A stretch of DNA of 64,000 nt from Streptomyces naganishii JCM 4654 (GCF_014650575.1 NZ_BMVF01000022.1:46010-110009); one strand, 5' to 3'; numbered from the stretch's first letter, positions 34,199 to 42,999 are shown. The notes: generated by a model from the letters alone, not told the origin. A program made the numbers and translations.

Positions 34199-35224
34199 TC
34201 AGCCGCCGAAGTCCAGCAGCACCTTGCAGGACCGGCCGCGGTCCGCCGCCAGCGCGAACGCCGACTCCGCCTCCCGCACCGGGACCACCGCGCTCACGAG
34301 CGCGTCCAACGCCGGCTCGGCGGCCAGCAGCCGCAGCGCGTCGTTGAACTCGGTGTCGAAGCGGAACGCCCCGCGCAGCTCGATCTCCCGGCTCACCACC
34401 AGGTTCCCGGCGAACGGCACCTGTCCCGGCGGCAGCATCCCGAGCTGGACGACGGTCCCGCCGCGCCGCACCAGCCGCAGGCAGGCGCCGAGTCCGGCGG
34501 CCACGCCCGAGGCCTCCACGGCCACGTCCACCTCCTGCGGCCATCCGGCGTCCTCGGGATCGTCGGCCCGTACGACGGTGCCCGCGCCCACGGCGCAGGC
34601 GTACTCCAGTGCCCGCGGCAGCAGGTCCGTGACGGTCACCCGGGCCGCGCCCGCCGCCCGGGCCGCCGCGACCACCAGGCAGCCGATGGGGCCGGCGCCG
34701 GTCACCAGCACATGCCGGCCCGTCACGTCCCCGGCCCGCCGCACCGCGTGCAGCGCCACCGACAGCGGCTCCGCCAGGGCCGCCCGGCGCAGGCCGAGAC
34801 CGTCCGGCAGCGGCCTCAACTGCTCGGCGGGGACGGCCACCCGGGCCGCGAAGCCGCCCTGTACGTGCGGGAAGCGGGCCGCGCTGCCCAGGTAGCGGGT
34901 GTCCCGGCAGACGTTGCGGCGCTCCCCGGCGCACTCCGGGCACACCCCGCACGGCGTCGCCGGGTGCACGGCGACCGGGGTGCCCGGGGCCGGGCCCCGT
35001 GCTCCGGCGCCGTAGGAGACGATCGTGCCGACCACCTCGTGGCCGAGCAGCATCGGCTCGCGCAGCCGGAAGTCGCCGACCCCGCCGTGCCGCCAGTAGT
35101 GCAGGTCGGAGCCGCACACCCCGCCGTAGCGGACGGCCACCAGGGCCTGTCCCAGCGCGGGTTCGGGCACCGGCAGCTCCTCGACGCGCAGGTCGCCCTG
35201 CCCGCGGATCACACAGCCCAGCAT
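34199..35224 (-). CDS. L-idonate 5-dehydrogenase-like zinc dehydrogenase
   Basis: This 341-residue MDR enzyme has catalytic zinc ligands in YGGVCGSDLHYWRHG and LLGHEVVG. Structural zinc Cys lie in CGVCPECAGERRNVC, and the Rossmann motif is VTGAGPIGCLVVAAARAAGA. The GVGDFRLREPMLLGHEVVG stretch is typical of L-idonate 5-dehydrogenase, which oxidises L-idonate to 5-ketogluconate. The reading agrees with the neighbours: a gluconate 5-dehydrogenase-type SDR, a gluconate permease and gluconokinase. The start at 35224 follows GAAAGGGG. Confidence 0.83.
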   Translation of the reverse strand: MLGCVIRGQGDLRVEELPVPEPALGQALVAVRYGGVCGSDLHYWRHGGVGDFRLREPMLLGHEVVGTIVSYGAGARGPAPGTPVAVHPATPCGVCPECAGERRNVCRDTRYLGSAARFPHVQGGFAARVAVPAEQLRPLPDGLGLRRAALAEPLSVALHAVRRAGDVTGRHVLVTGAGPIGCLVVAAARAAGAARVTVTDLLPRALEYACAVGAGTVVRADDPEDAGWPQEVDVAVEASGVAAGLGACLRLVRRGGTVVQLGMLPPGQVPFAGNLVVSREIELRGAFRFDTEFNDALRLLAAEPALDALVSAVVPVREAESAFALAADRGRSCKVLLDFGG

Positions 35225-35238
35225 GCGCGCCGCCCCTT

Positions 35239-36003
35239 TCACAGCACGCTCGTCATGCCGCCGTCGACGTACAGCACCTGCCCGGAGACGAAGTCCGCGG
35301 CCGGGGAGGCGAGGAACAGCAGCCCGCCCACCAGGTCCCCGGTACGGCCCCAGCGGCCGGCCGGGGTGCGGCGGCGCACCCAGGCGCTGAACTCCCCGTC
35401 CTCGACGAGGGGCCGGGTCAGCTCGGTCTCGATGTAGCCGGGGCCCAGGCCGTTGACCTGCACGCCGTGCGGGCCCCAGTCGGCGCACATGCCCTTGGTG
35501 AGCATCTTCAGCGCGCCCTTGGTCGCCGCGTACGGCGCGATGCCGGGGCGGACCACCTCGCTCTGCAGCGAGCAGATGTTGACGATCTTGCCGTGGCCGC
35601 GTCCGGTCATCCGGCGGGCGGCCTCACGGCCCACGAGGAAGGCGCTGGTCAGGTTGGTGTCCAGGATCCGGTGCCAGTCGGTGTCCGTGAACTCCAGCAG
35701 TGGCGCGCGCAGTTGCATGCCCGCGTTGTTGACCAGGATGTCGAGCGGGCCCACCCGCTCCTCGACGTCCGCGATCCCGGCGGCCACCGAGGCGCCGTCG
35801 GTCACGTCGAACGCGGCGGTGTGCACGCGGCCGCCGGGCAGCCCGGCGGCCGCCTCGGCGAGGGTGTCCTCGTCGCGTCCGTTGAGGACGACCGTGCAGC
35901 CGGCCTCGGCCAGGCCCCGGGCCAGTGCCAGGCCGATACCGCGGCTGGAACCGGTGACCAGGGCCGTGCGGCCGCCGATGTCGAAGAGCGGGTGAGCCGC
36001 CAA
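35239..36003 (-). CDS. Gluconate 5-dehydrogenase-type SDR
   Basis: This 254-residue SDR has the motif ALVTGSSRGIGLALARGLAE, NNAGMQLRAPLLEF, and the catalytic Ser/Tyr/Lys (NICSLQSEVVRPGIAPYAATKGALKML). The MQLRAPLLEF segment is typical of gluconate 5-dehydrogenase (IdnO), which reduces 5-ketogluconate to gluconate. The best start is TTG at 36003, 7 nt after AGGAG, because no ATG or GTG fits. It is in an operon with idonate dehydrogenase and gluconate permease. Confidence 0.85.
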   Translation of the reverse strand: MAAHPLFDIGGRTALVTGSSRGIGLALARGLAEAGCTVVLNGRDEDTLAEAAAGLPGGRVHTAAFDVTDGASVAAGIADVEERVGPLDILVNNAGMQLRAPLLEFTDTDWHRILDTNLTSAFLVGREAARRMTGRGHGKIVNICSLQSEVVRPGIAPYAATKGALKMLTKGMCADWGPHGVQVNGLGPGYIETELTRPLVEDGEFSAWVRRRTPAGRWGRTGDLVGGLLFLASPAADFVSGQVLYVDGGMTSVL

Positions 36004-36038
36004 CTCCGTACTCCTGTTACTTGTGGTGACGAGTGCCG

Positions 36039-37436
36039 CTAGACGACCAGGGACAACAGCAGCACCAGACCGCCCGCGACCACGGAGATGATCGTCTCCA
36101 TGACGGACCAGGTCTTGACCGTTTGCCCGACGCTCAGCCCGAAGTACTCCTTCACCAGCCAGAAACCGGCGTCGTTGACATGGCTGAAGAAGAGCGAGCC
36201 GGCGCCGATGGCCAGGACCAGCAGGGCGGCGTGGGTCGTCGACATGTCCGCCGCGAGCGGGGCGACCAGACCGGCCGCTGAGACCGTCGCCACTGTCGCC
36301 GAACCGGTCGCCAGCCGGATCGCCACCGCGATCAGCCAGGCCAGCAGCAGCGCCGGGATCGACCAGTCCTTGGAGATGTCCAGGATCATCTGGCCCACAC
36401 CGCAGTCGATCAGCGTCTGCTTGAAGCCGCCGCCGGCGCCCACGATGAGCAGGATGCCCGCGATGGGCATGAGGCCCTTCTCGACGGTGGAGGAGATGCG
36501 CTCCTTGCTGAACCCGGCCGGGCGGCCCAGCGTGAAGATGCCGACGAGCACGGCGGCGAGCAGGGCGATCAGCGGGGAGCCGACGACGTCGAAGACGCGC
36601 TGCGTCATGTTCGCGCTGTCGTCCACGACGATGTCGACCAGTGCCTTGGCCAGCATCAGCACGACCGGCAGCAGCACCGTGAACAGCGTGGCGCCGAAGC
36701 CCGGGCGCCGCTCGAGTTCCTCGGAGGCGCGCTGGGGAAGCATGCGGTCGGGGGCGGGCACGTCCACCCAGCGGGCCGCCACCTTGGAGAACAGCGGACC
36801 GGCGATGATCACCGTGGGGATGGCGACCAGGATGCCGAACGCCAGCGTCACGCCCAGGTTGGCCTTGACCGCGTCGATCGCGACCAGCGGGCCGGGGTGC
36901 GGCGGGATGAGGCCGTGCATCACGGACAGGCCGGCCAGCGCCGGGATGCCGATGCGCATCAGCGAGTAGTTGCCGCGCTTGGCGACCATCAGCACGACCG
37001 GGATCAGCAGCACGATGCCGACCTCGAAGAACAGCGGCAGGCCGACCACGGAGGCGATCAGCACCATCGCCCACGGCATCGCGCGGCCCCCCGCCTTGGC
37101 GAGGATCGTGTCCACGATCTCGTCGGCGCCGCCCGAGTCGGCCAGCATCTTGCCGAGGATCGCACCGAGCGCGATCAGCACGCCGACGCCGGCGACCGTC
37201 GAGCCGAGGCCCGTGGTGAAGCTCGTGATCGCCTTGTCCAGCGGCGCCCCGGCGATCGCGCCGAGGACCAGTGACCCGATGGTCAGGGACAGGAAGGCGT
37301 GCAGCTTGAACTTGGTGATGAGCAGGACGATGACGGCTATGCCCGCCAGGACGGCGATGCCCAGCTGAGCGTGTCCGGCCGAGGTGATCGGCGGGGGCGC
37401 GTCCGCTGCCAGCATCTCGACGCTGAGTCTGGTCAC
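36039..37436 (-). CDS. gntP: Gluconate:H+ symporter (GntP family)
   Basis: This 465-residue protein has about 12-14 membrane helices, with the GntP hallmarks ITKFKLHAFLSLTIGSLVLGA, KAGGRAMPWAMVLIASVVGLPLFFEVGIVLLIPV, MHGLIPPHPGPLVAIDAVKANLG and LPIxGILLIVGAGGGFKQTLIDCGVG. GntP proteins take up gluconate or similar sugar acids with protons. The start is GTG. It lies between gluconokinase and the gluconate dehydrogenase-like SDR, which fits uptake followed by phosphorylation. Confidence 0.93.
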   Translation of the reverse strand: MTRLSVEMLAADAPPPITSAGHAQLGIAVLAGIAVIVLLITKFKLHAFLSLTIGSLVLGAIAGAPLDKAITSFTTGLGSTVAGVGVLIALGAILGKMLADSGGADEIVDTILAKAGGRAMPWAMVLIASVVGLPLFFEVGIVLLIPVVLMVAKRGNYSLMRIGIPALAGLSVMHGLIPPHPGPLVAIDAVKANLGVTLAFGILVAIPTVIIAGPLFSKVAARWVDVPAPDRMLPQRASEELERRPGFGATLFTVLLPVVLMLAKALVDIVVDDSANMTQRVFDVVGSPLIALLAAVLVGIFTLGRPAGFSKERISSTVEKGLMPIAGILLIVGAGGGFKQTLIDCGVGQMILDISKDWSIPALLLAWLIAVAIRLATGSATVATVSAAGLVAPLAADMSTTHAALLVLAIGAGSLFFSHVNDAGFWLVKEYFGLSVGQTVKTWSVMETIISVVAGGLVLLLSLVV

Positions 37437-37567
37437 GGTGTTCCCTTGCAGAAGAAGAGGGATATTTGGGGAGAAATGAACAGGCCGCGCGGGGCGCGGG
37501 GGTGGTGCCGCAGTCGGCGACCGTGGGGGAGAGGCGGCCGGGTCCTGTCACCAGAACCGGAGGGGAC

Positions 37568-38113
37568 CTAGCGCGGGGACGGCCCGGCCTCGTCGGACTG
37601 CGTGGAGCTGTCGAGGGCGTCCAGCGCGGCCTCGGCGCGCGCGGTGATCTCCTCCGGGGAGCCGGAGACGTCCACCGCGACGCCCCGCTCGTCCGCCTCG
37701 AGCGGCTGGAGCGTGGCGAACTGGGAGTCCAGCAGGGCCGTCGGCATGAAGTGACCCCGGCGGTGCGCCATGCGGTCCTCGATCAGCTTCCGGTCGCCCG
37801 TCAGGTGGACGAAGGCGATCCCGGGAGCCGCCGCCCTGAGCCGGTCACGGTAGGACCGCTTCAGGGCCGAGCTGCTCACCACCCCGCCGAGCCCCGCCCG
37901 CTCGTGCGCCCAGGCGCCGATGGCGTCGAGCCACGGCCACCTGTCCTCGTCGTCGAGCGGGACGCCGGCCGACATCTTGTCGATGTTGGCCTGCGGGTGG
38001 AAGTCGTCGCCCTCGGCGTACGGGACGCCGAGCCGGGCCGCGAGCAGGGGACCGATCGTGGTCTTGCCCGTGCCGGCGACGCCCATCACCACGACGACGT
38101 GGGGGGTGCGCAT
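37568..38113 (-). CDS. gntK: Gluconokinase
   Basis: This 181-residue kinase phosphorylates D-gluconate to 6-phosphogluconate, feeding the pentose phosphate pathway. The P-loop is VVVMGVAGTGKTTIG, followed by the gluconokinase segment YAEGDDFHPQANIDKMSAGVPLDDEDRWPWLDAI and the VVSSSALKRSYRDRLR motif. The C-terminal part has HFMPTALLDSQFATLQPLE, also canonical. An earlier ATG at 38152 would add 13 residues; 38113 is chosen because the domain starts immediately after it. It is divergent from the FadR-type regulator. Confidence 0.93.
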   Translation of the reverse strand: MRTPHVVVVMGVAGTGKTTIGPLLAARLGVPYAEGDDFHPQANIDKMSAGVPLDDEDRWPWLDAIGAWAHERAGLGGVVSSSALKRSYRDRLRAAAPGIAFVHLTGDRKLIEDRMAHRRGHFMPTALLDSQFATLQPLEADERGVAVDVSGSPEEITARAEAALDALDSSTQSDEAGPSPR

Positions 38114-38171
38114 CACTGCCTCGCTGTCTTCCTCGACATGCGACGCCGACATCCGGCGTCGGGCACATGAA

Positions 38172-38221
38172 ACCTATTAGGTACGACAAATACAAGAGTC
38201 TGTGATGTATAAGTCTGACTT
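38172..38221. promoter_or_regulatory. Two FadR/GntR-type operators between gntK and its regulator
   Basis: AAGTCTGACTT (38211-38221) is a perfect palindrome with the GTnnnAC core of FadR-subfamily GntR operators. A second GTnnnAC core, GTACGAC, is in AGGTACGACAA (38179-38189). It overlaps ACCTATTAGGT (38172-38182), palindromic except for the centre. The sites lie 36-85 bp from the regulator start and 59 bp from the gntK start, so both divergent promoters should be controlled. Confidence 0.65.
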
Positions 38222-38256
38222 TTTGGTTGCCGTGATCCACCCCGTACGCTGAGTGC

Positions 38257-38958
38257 ATGACCACACCGGGCCGGGGGCTGCACGGCCATGTACTGGACAC
38301 CCTCGGGCCCGCCATCACCGCGGGTGAGTACCCGGCGGGCAGTGTTCTGCGCACCGACGAACTGGCACAGCGTTTCGACGTCTCACGCTCCGTGATGCGC
38401 GAGGCGGTCCGCGTCCTTGAGTCCATGCACCTGGTCGAGTCCCGCCGCCGCGTGGGCGTGACCGTGCTGCCCGCGTGCGAGTGGAACGTCTACGACCCCC
38501 AGGTCATCCGCTGGCGACTGGCCGGCGCCGACCGGCCGCGCCAGCTGCGCTCGCTCACCGTGCTGCGCTCGGCCGTCGAACCCGTCGCCGCGGGCCTCGC
38601 CGCGCGCCACGCCACGCCGGAGCAGTGCGCCGAGCTCACCGAGTGCGCGCTCGGCATGGTCGCCAACTCACGCGGCCACCGCCTCCAGGGGTACCTGGTC
38701 CACGACATGGCCTTCCACCGCGTGATCCTCACCGCGTCCGGCAACGAGATGTTCGCCCGCCTCGGCGACGTCGTCGCGGAGGTCCTCGCCGGGCGCACCC
38801 ATCACGAGGTCATGTTCGAGGACCCCGACCCTGCCGCCGTCACCCTGCACGTCCAGGTCGCCGAGGCGGTCCGCGAGGGCGACGCGGACCGCGCCGAGCG
38901 CCTCACCCGCGAGATCACCGTCGGCGCCCTCCAGGAACTGGACATCCTGGCGCCGTAG
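38257..38958 (+). CDS. FadR-subfamily GntR regulator of the gluconate genes
   Basis: This 233-residue regulator has an N-terminal winged helix (about 12-80, SVLRTDELAQRFDVSRSVMREAVRVLESMHLVESRRRVGVTVLP) and a C-terminal FCD ligand domain with metal-binding His (DMAFHRVILTASGNEMFARL; HHEVMFED). It is divergent from gluconokinase, with two GTnnnAC palindromes in the 143-bp gap. It is inferred to be the gluconate repressor, as GntR of other actinobacteria. A tandem repeat array begins right at its stop codon. Confidence 0.88.
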   Translation: MTTPGRGLHGHVLDTLGPAITAGEYPAGSVLRTDELAQRFDVSRSVMREAVRVLESMHLVESRRRVGVTVLPACEWNVYDPQVIRWRLAGADRPRQLRSLTVLRSAVEPVAAGLAARHATPEQCAELTECALGMVANSRGHRLQGYLVHDMAFHRVILTASGNEMFARLGDVVAEVLAGRTHHEVMFEDPDPAAVTLHVQVAEAVREGDADRAERLTREITVGALQELDILAP

Positions 38959-39098
38959 CGCGACGGGCGGTCACGGGGCACGTACGGCGCGGCGTGCGGT
39001 CACGGGGGCACGTACGGCGCGACGGGCGGTCACGGGGGCACGTACGGCGCGACCGGCGGGCAGCCATGGGGGGGCGCGCACGGCGCGACGGGCGCCCC
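38958..39098. repeat. 30-bp tandem repeat array at the 3' end of the regulator gene
   Basis: Four to five units of about 30 bp contain GCGGTCACGGGGGCACGTAC or close variants (starts near 38958, 38987, 39017 and 39047, then a decayed copy). It fills the gap between the converging FadR-type regulator and YchJ genes. The units carry no unique spacers. The first unit touches the regulator stop codon. Confidence 0.85.
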
Positions 39099-39105
39099 GG
39101 CCCGG

Positions 39106-39480
39106 CTACTCCAGGAAGTCCCCGTCCACGTACACCCACGCCCCGTCGACCCGCTCGAACCGGCTCCGCTCGTGGAGCGAGCCGCCCCGGTAGGAGGCCC
39201 GGAACGTCACGGTCCCCGTGGAGTGGAAGGCCGACCCGTCCGAGGTGTCCAGGATCTCCAGCCCCGTCCACCGCGGCCCCGGATCCAGCTCCAGCCGGGC
39301 GGGCCGCGTCCGCGGATGCCAGGTGCGCAGCAGATACCCCGCCTCCCCGCGCACGAACGCGCTGTAGCGCGACCGCATCAGCGCCTCGGCGGTGGGCGCG
39401 GCCCCCTCACCGCGGTGGAAACGCCCGCAGCAATCCTCGTACCGCGCACCCAGCCCGCACGGACACAAACCCTTGGTCAT
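39106..39480 (-). CDS. YchJ-family (UPF0225) SEC-C motif protein
   Basis: This 124-residue protein begins with the SEC-C/zinc motif CPCGLGARYEDCCGRFHRG, followed by the YchJ core TAEALMRSRYSAFVRGEAGYLLRTWHPRTRP and ends with FRASYRGGSLHERSRFERVDGAWVYVDGD. The Cys cluster binds zinc. The physiological role of the family is not established. An upstream in-frame start (39489) is possible; no strong ribosome site is visible at either. Confidence 0.85.
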   Translation of the reverse strand: MTKGLCPCGLGARYEDCCGRFHRGEGAAPTAEALMRSRYSAFVRGEAGYLLRTWHPRTRPARLELDPGPRWTGLEILDTSDGSAFHSTGTVTFRASYRGGSLHERSRFERVDGAWVYVDGDFLE

Positions 39481-39583
39481 GGGGGCCATTGTGCCCATGC
39501 GGCGCGAGCGCCGCGGAGGCACAGTGGAAGTGGGTGTCGCGGCCCGCGAGTTGCGCCGCGCCGGAGTCGAGGAGGGACCGACG

Positions 39584-39895
39584 ATGACCCGACCCGTCGG
39601 CAACCGGCTTCCGTCCGCCAAGGAGTGGCGGCTGAACCTGTACCTGTCCGAGCACGATCCGGACACCACCGCCCGGATCGTCCTGGACACCGGGGACAAC
39701 GTCCTGGAGAGCTGCGCCGAGGCCCGCCGCAACCCCTACGACCGGGACGTGCCCGAGATCGGCGACGAACTCGCGGCCGGCCGCGCCCTCATCGCCCTCG
39801 GCCGCGAACTGGTGCGCGCCGCCGCCGGGGACATCAAGGCGATGGGCGCCCCCGAGGCGACACCGCCCACCCCGCTGTGGTCCCCCCGCGAGTGA
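39584..39895 (+). CDS. DUF1876 (dsRBD-fold) protein
   Basis: This 103-residue protein matches the actinobacterial DUF1876 family: WRLNLYLSEHDPDTTARIVLDTGDNVLESCAEARRNPYDRDVPEIGDELAAGRALIALGREL. Members have a double-stranded-RNA-binding-like fold but unknown function, and some respond to stress. It has a strong GAGGAGGGA ribosome site. The phosphoribosyltransferase fusion gene starts 11 bp after it, so they are probably co-transcribed. Confidence 0.82.
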   Translation: MTRPVGNRLPSAKEWRLNLYLSEHDPDTTARIVLDTGDNVLESCAEARRNPYDRDVPEIGDELAAGRALIALGRELVRAAAGDIKAMGAPEATPPTPLWSPRE

Positions 39896-39905
39896 GGCGA
39901 TCGCG

Positions 39906-41261
39906 GTGCTCTTCACGGACCGCGTCCAGGCCGGACGGCAGCTCGGCGCGCGCCTCGCGCACCTCGCGGGGCAGGACGTCGTGGTCCTGGGACTGCCCCG
40001 GGGCGGGGTCCCGGTCGCCGCCGAGGTCGCGGACGCCCTCGGCGCGCCCCTGGACGTCTGCCTGGTGCGCAAACTCGGCGTGCCCGGCCAGCCCGAACTG
40101 GCCATGGGCGCGATCGGCGAGGACGGCGTGCGCGTACTGAGCGAGGACGTGCTGCGCGAGACGGGCGTCCCGCCGCACGCCCTGGCCCGCGTCGAGGAGC
40201 GCGAGCGCCGGGAGCTGCTGCGCCGCGCCGAGCGCTACCGCGGCGAGGGCCCCCCGGCCGCCGTCGCCGGACGGACCGTCGTCATCGTCGACGACGGAGT
40301 CGCCACCGGCTCCACCGCGCGGGCAGCCTGCCGCACGGTACGGGCCAGGGGTGCGGCCCGCACCGTCCTCGCGGTGCCCGTCGCACCGCCGGACTGGACC
40401 CGGCGGCTCGCCGGGGAGGCCGACGAGCTGGTCAGCCTGGCCAGCCCCCACGGCTTCTTCGCGGTCGGCCAGTTCTACGACGACTTCGCCCAGCTCGAGG
40501 ACACCGACGTGATCGCCGTGCTGCGGCGCGCGGAGCGGCGCCCGAGCCGCCCGAGCCGCCCGAGCACCCCGAGCACCCCGGACCCGGCCCCGGACCCGCC
40601 GGACGGCGGCGGCCCCGGCCTGGACCAGGAGGTCGGGATCACGGCCGGGACCGTACGGCTCGGCGGACGGCTGACCGTGCCCGCGGGCGCGGCCGGCGTC
40701 GTGCTCTTCGCGCACGGCAGCGGCAGCGGACGGCACAGCCCCCGCAACCGCTTCGTGGCCGAGGGCCTGAACCGGGCCGGCCTCGGCACCCTGCTGTTCG
40801 ACCTGCTCACCGAGGAGGAGGCGGGGGATCGGGCCAACGTCTTCGACACCGGACTGCTGGCCGCGCGGCTCACCGAGGCCACCGGCTGGCTGCGCGCCCG
40901 GCCCGGGACCGGTCACCTCGCCGTCGGGTACTTCGGCGCCAGCACCGGCGCGGCCGCCGCCCTGCGGGCCGCCGCCGCTCCCGGCGCGCGTGTGGCCGCC
41001 GTCGTCTCCCGCGGCGGCCGCCCCGACCTCGCCGGACCCACGCTCGGGGACGTCACCGCACCCACCCTGCTGATCGTCGGCGGCGCCGACCGGACCGTAC
41101 TGGAACTCAACCGGCAGGCCCAGGCTCGGCTGCGCTGCGAGAACCGGCTGTCCGTCGTGCCCGGCGCCACCCACCTCTTCGAGGAGCCCGGCGCCCTGGA
41201 GACGGTGACCGCCCTGGCCCGCGACTGGTTCACCGACCACATGGCGGCGGCGCACGTGTGA
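39906..41261 (+). CDS. Phosphoribosyltransferase - dienelactone hydrolase-like fusion
   Basis: This 451-residue protein joins two enzymes. Residues 1-210 are a phosphoribosyltransferase-fold domain (LGLPRGGVPVAAEVADAL; the PRPP loop VVIVDDGVATGSTARAA). After a Pro/Ser/Thr-rich linker (about 212-238, built of SRP and STP repeats), residues 240-445 form an alpha/beta hydrolase (VVLFAHGSGSGRHSPRNRFVAEGL, nucleophile elbow YFGASTGAAAAL, Asp region LLIVGGADRTV, catalytic His in GATHLFEEPG). The combination is known in actinobacteria, but its substrate is not. The GTG start follows GAGGCGATC; it is 11 bp after the DUF1876 gene. Confidence 0.85.
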   Translation: MLFTDRVQAGRQLGARLAHLAGQDVVVLGLPRGGVPVAAEVADALGAPLDVCLVRKLGVPGQPELAMGAIGEDGVRVLSEDVLRETGVPPHALARVEERERRELLRRAERYRGEGPPAAVAGRTVVIVDDGVATGSTARAACRTVRARGAARTVLAVPVAPPDWTRRLAGEADELVSLASPHGFFAVGQFYDDFAQLEDTDVIAVLRRAERRPSRPSRPSTPSTPDPAPDPPDGGGPGLDQEVGITAGTVRLGGRLTVPAGAAGVVLFAHGSGSGRHSPRNRFVAEGLNRAGLGTLLFDLLTEEEAGDRANVFDTGLLAARLTEATGWLRARPGTGHLAVGYFGASTGAAAALRAAAAPGARVAAVVSRGGRPDLAGPTLGDVTAPTLLIVGGADRTVLELNRQAQARLRCENRLSVVPGATHLFEEPGALETVTALARDWFTDHMAAAHV

Positions 41262-41360
41262 GACCGGAACCGGCCCCTGCGGCCTGGAGGAACAGGCCGG
41301 CGGCCTGGAGAAAGACGAAAACGGTGCCCGCCTGTGAAGGCCGGCACCGCTTTTCGGTGT

Positions 41361-41447
41361 GGTGTCCGAGGGGGGACTTGAACCCCCACGCCCGATAAAG
41401 GGCACTAGCACCTCAAGCTAGCGCGTCTGCCATTCCGCCACCCGGAC
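41361..41447 (-). tRNA. tRNA-Leu(GAG)
   Basis: The minus strand folds into a long-variable-arm tRNA: acceptor GTCCGGG/CTCGGAC, D-arm from GTGGCGGAATGGCAGAC, and anticodon stem CTAGC/GCTAG around the loop TTGAGGT, giving anticodon GAG for CUC codons. The T-loop is GGTTCAAGTCCC, and the long variable arm is TGCCCTTTATCGGGCG. The CCA end is encoded (TGG at 41358-41360 on the plus strand). Class II structure and anticodon both say leucine. No attachment site or integrase is seen. Confidence 0.95.
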
Positions 41448-41664
41448 GGGGTGTGTACCGCGTGGTTCCCCTCGCGGCGACGAAGGAAACATTACCAGGC
41501 TTTCGGGTGTGCCCGATCACCTCCCGTCCCCGCGCGAACGGCGTGTGACGGGCCGGGGGCTCCCTTGGGGCCCGACCCGGTCGGGGGGAGGATGAGGGGA
41601 CCAGCGGCACACCAGGCGGACCGCCCAGGAGGCGGGCCGCCAGCACACAGCGGGAGGAAGCAGC

Positions 41665-42990
41665 GTGAGCGAGACGGACACGGCCAGGGGCGTCACCGGC
41701 GAGGACGAGGTCGTGGACCTCTGCCGCGAGCTGATCCAGATCGACACCAGCAACTACGGGGACCACTCGGGCCCGGGCGAGCGCAAGGCCGCCGAGTACG
41801 TCGCCGAGAAGCTCGCCGAGGTGGGTCTCGAGCCGAAGATCTTCGAGTCGCACCCCGGCCGCGCCTCCACCGTGGCCCGCATCGAGGGCGAGGACCCGTC
41901 CCGGCCCGCGCTGCTCATCCACGGCCACACCGACGTCGTACCGGCCAACGCCGTCGACTGGACCCACCACCCCTTCTCCGGCGAGGTCGCGGACGGCTGC
42001 GTGTGGGGGCGCGGCGCGGTCGACATGAAAGACATGGACGCCATGACCCTGGCGGTCGTGCGCGACCGGCTGCGCAGCGGGCGCAGGCCCCCGCGGGACG
42101 TCGTGCTGGCCTTCCTCGCCGACGAGGAGGCGGGCGGCACGTACGGCGCCCGGTACCTGGTCGACAACCACCCGGACCTCTTCGAGGGCGTCACCGAGGC
42201 GATCAGCGAGGTCGGCGGGTTCTCCTTCACCGTCAGCGAGCAGCGGCGGCTCTATCTGATCCAGACGGCCGAGAAGGGCATGCACTGGATGAAGCTCACC
42301 GTGGCCGGCACCGCCGGGCACGGCTCGATGATCCACCGGGACAACGCGATCACCGAGCTGTCGGAGGCCGTCGCGCGGCTCGGGCGGCACCGGTTCCCGG
42401 TGCGGGTGACCAAGACCACCCGGGCCTTCCTCGACGAACTCGGCGACGCGCTCGGCGTCCGGCTCGACCCGGAGGACATGGACGGCACCATCGCCCGGCT
42501 CGGCGGCATCGCCAAGCTCATCGGCGCCACCCTGAGCAACACCGCCAACCCCACGCAGCTGGGCGCCGGTTACAAGGTCAACGTCATCCCCGGCGAGGCC
42601 ACGGCGCACGTCGACGGCCGGTTCCTGCCCGGCTACGAGGAGGAGTTCCTCGCCGACCTCGACCGGATCCTCGGGCCGCGGGTCAAGCGCGAGGACGTCC
42701 ACTCCGACAAGGCCGTGGAGACCACCTTCGACGGGGCGCTGGTGGAGGCCATGCAGTCCGCGCTGGTCGCCGAGGACCCGGCCGCCAAGGCCATCCCGTA
42801 CATGCTCTCCGGCGGCACCGACGCCAAGTCCTTCGACGACCTCGGCATCCGCGGCTTCGGGTTCGCGCCGCTGAAGCTGCCGCCGGAGCTGGACTTCGCC
42901 GGCATGTTCCACGGCGTGGACGAGCGGGTGCCGGTGGACGGGCTGAAGTTCGGCGTGCGCGTGCTGGACCGGTTCCTCGACGCCTCCTGA
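41665..42990 (+). CDS. M20-family metallopeptidase (ArgE/DapE/carboxypeptidase-like)
   Basis: This 441-residue dinuclear zinc hydrolase has metal ligands in LLIHGHTDVVPA (His), VWGRGAVDMKDMDAM (Asp), FLADEEAGGTYGARYLV (Glu, with the general base Glu) and FHGVDERVPVD (His). A dimerisation lid domain lies in the middle (GTAGHGSMIHRDNAIT). The GTG start has a GGGAGGAAG site. M20 proteins of this type cleave small peptides or N-acyl amino acids; the exact substrate is unknown. It sits between tRNA-Leu and the chaplin genes. Confidence 0.9.
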   Translation: MSETDTARGVTGEDEVVDLCRELIQIDTSNYGDHSGPGERKAAEYVAEKLAEVGLEPKIFESHPGRASTVARIEGEDPSRPALLIHGHTDVVPANAVDWTHHPFSGEVADGCVWGRGAVDMKDMDAMTLAVVRDRLRSGRRPPRDVVLAFLADEEAGGTYGARYLVDNHPDLFEGVTEAISEVGGFSFTVSEQRRLYLIQTAEKGMHWMKLTVAGTAGHGSMIHRDNAITELSEAVARLGRHRFPVRVTKTTRAFLDELGDALGVRLDPEDMDGTIARLGGIAKLIGATLSNTANPTQLGAGYKVNVIPGEATAHVDGRFLPGYEEEFLADLDRILGPRVKREDVHSDKAVETTFDGALVEAMQSALVAEDPAAKAIPYMLSGGTDAKSFDDLGIRGFGFAPLKLPPELDFAGMFHGVDERVPVDGLKFGVRVLDRFLDAS

Positions 42991-42999
42991 CCGGTCATC

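Noticed and set aside
41361..41447. tRNA-Leu as integration site of a mobile element
   Set aside because: No integrase, duplicate tRNA end or foreign-looking gene lies next to it, and the gene order matches the conserved core.
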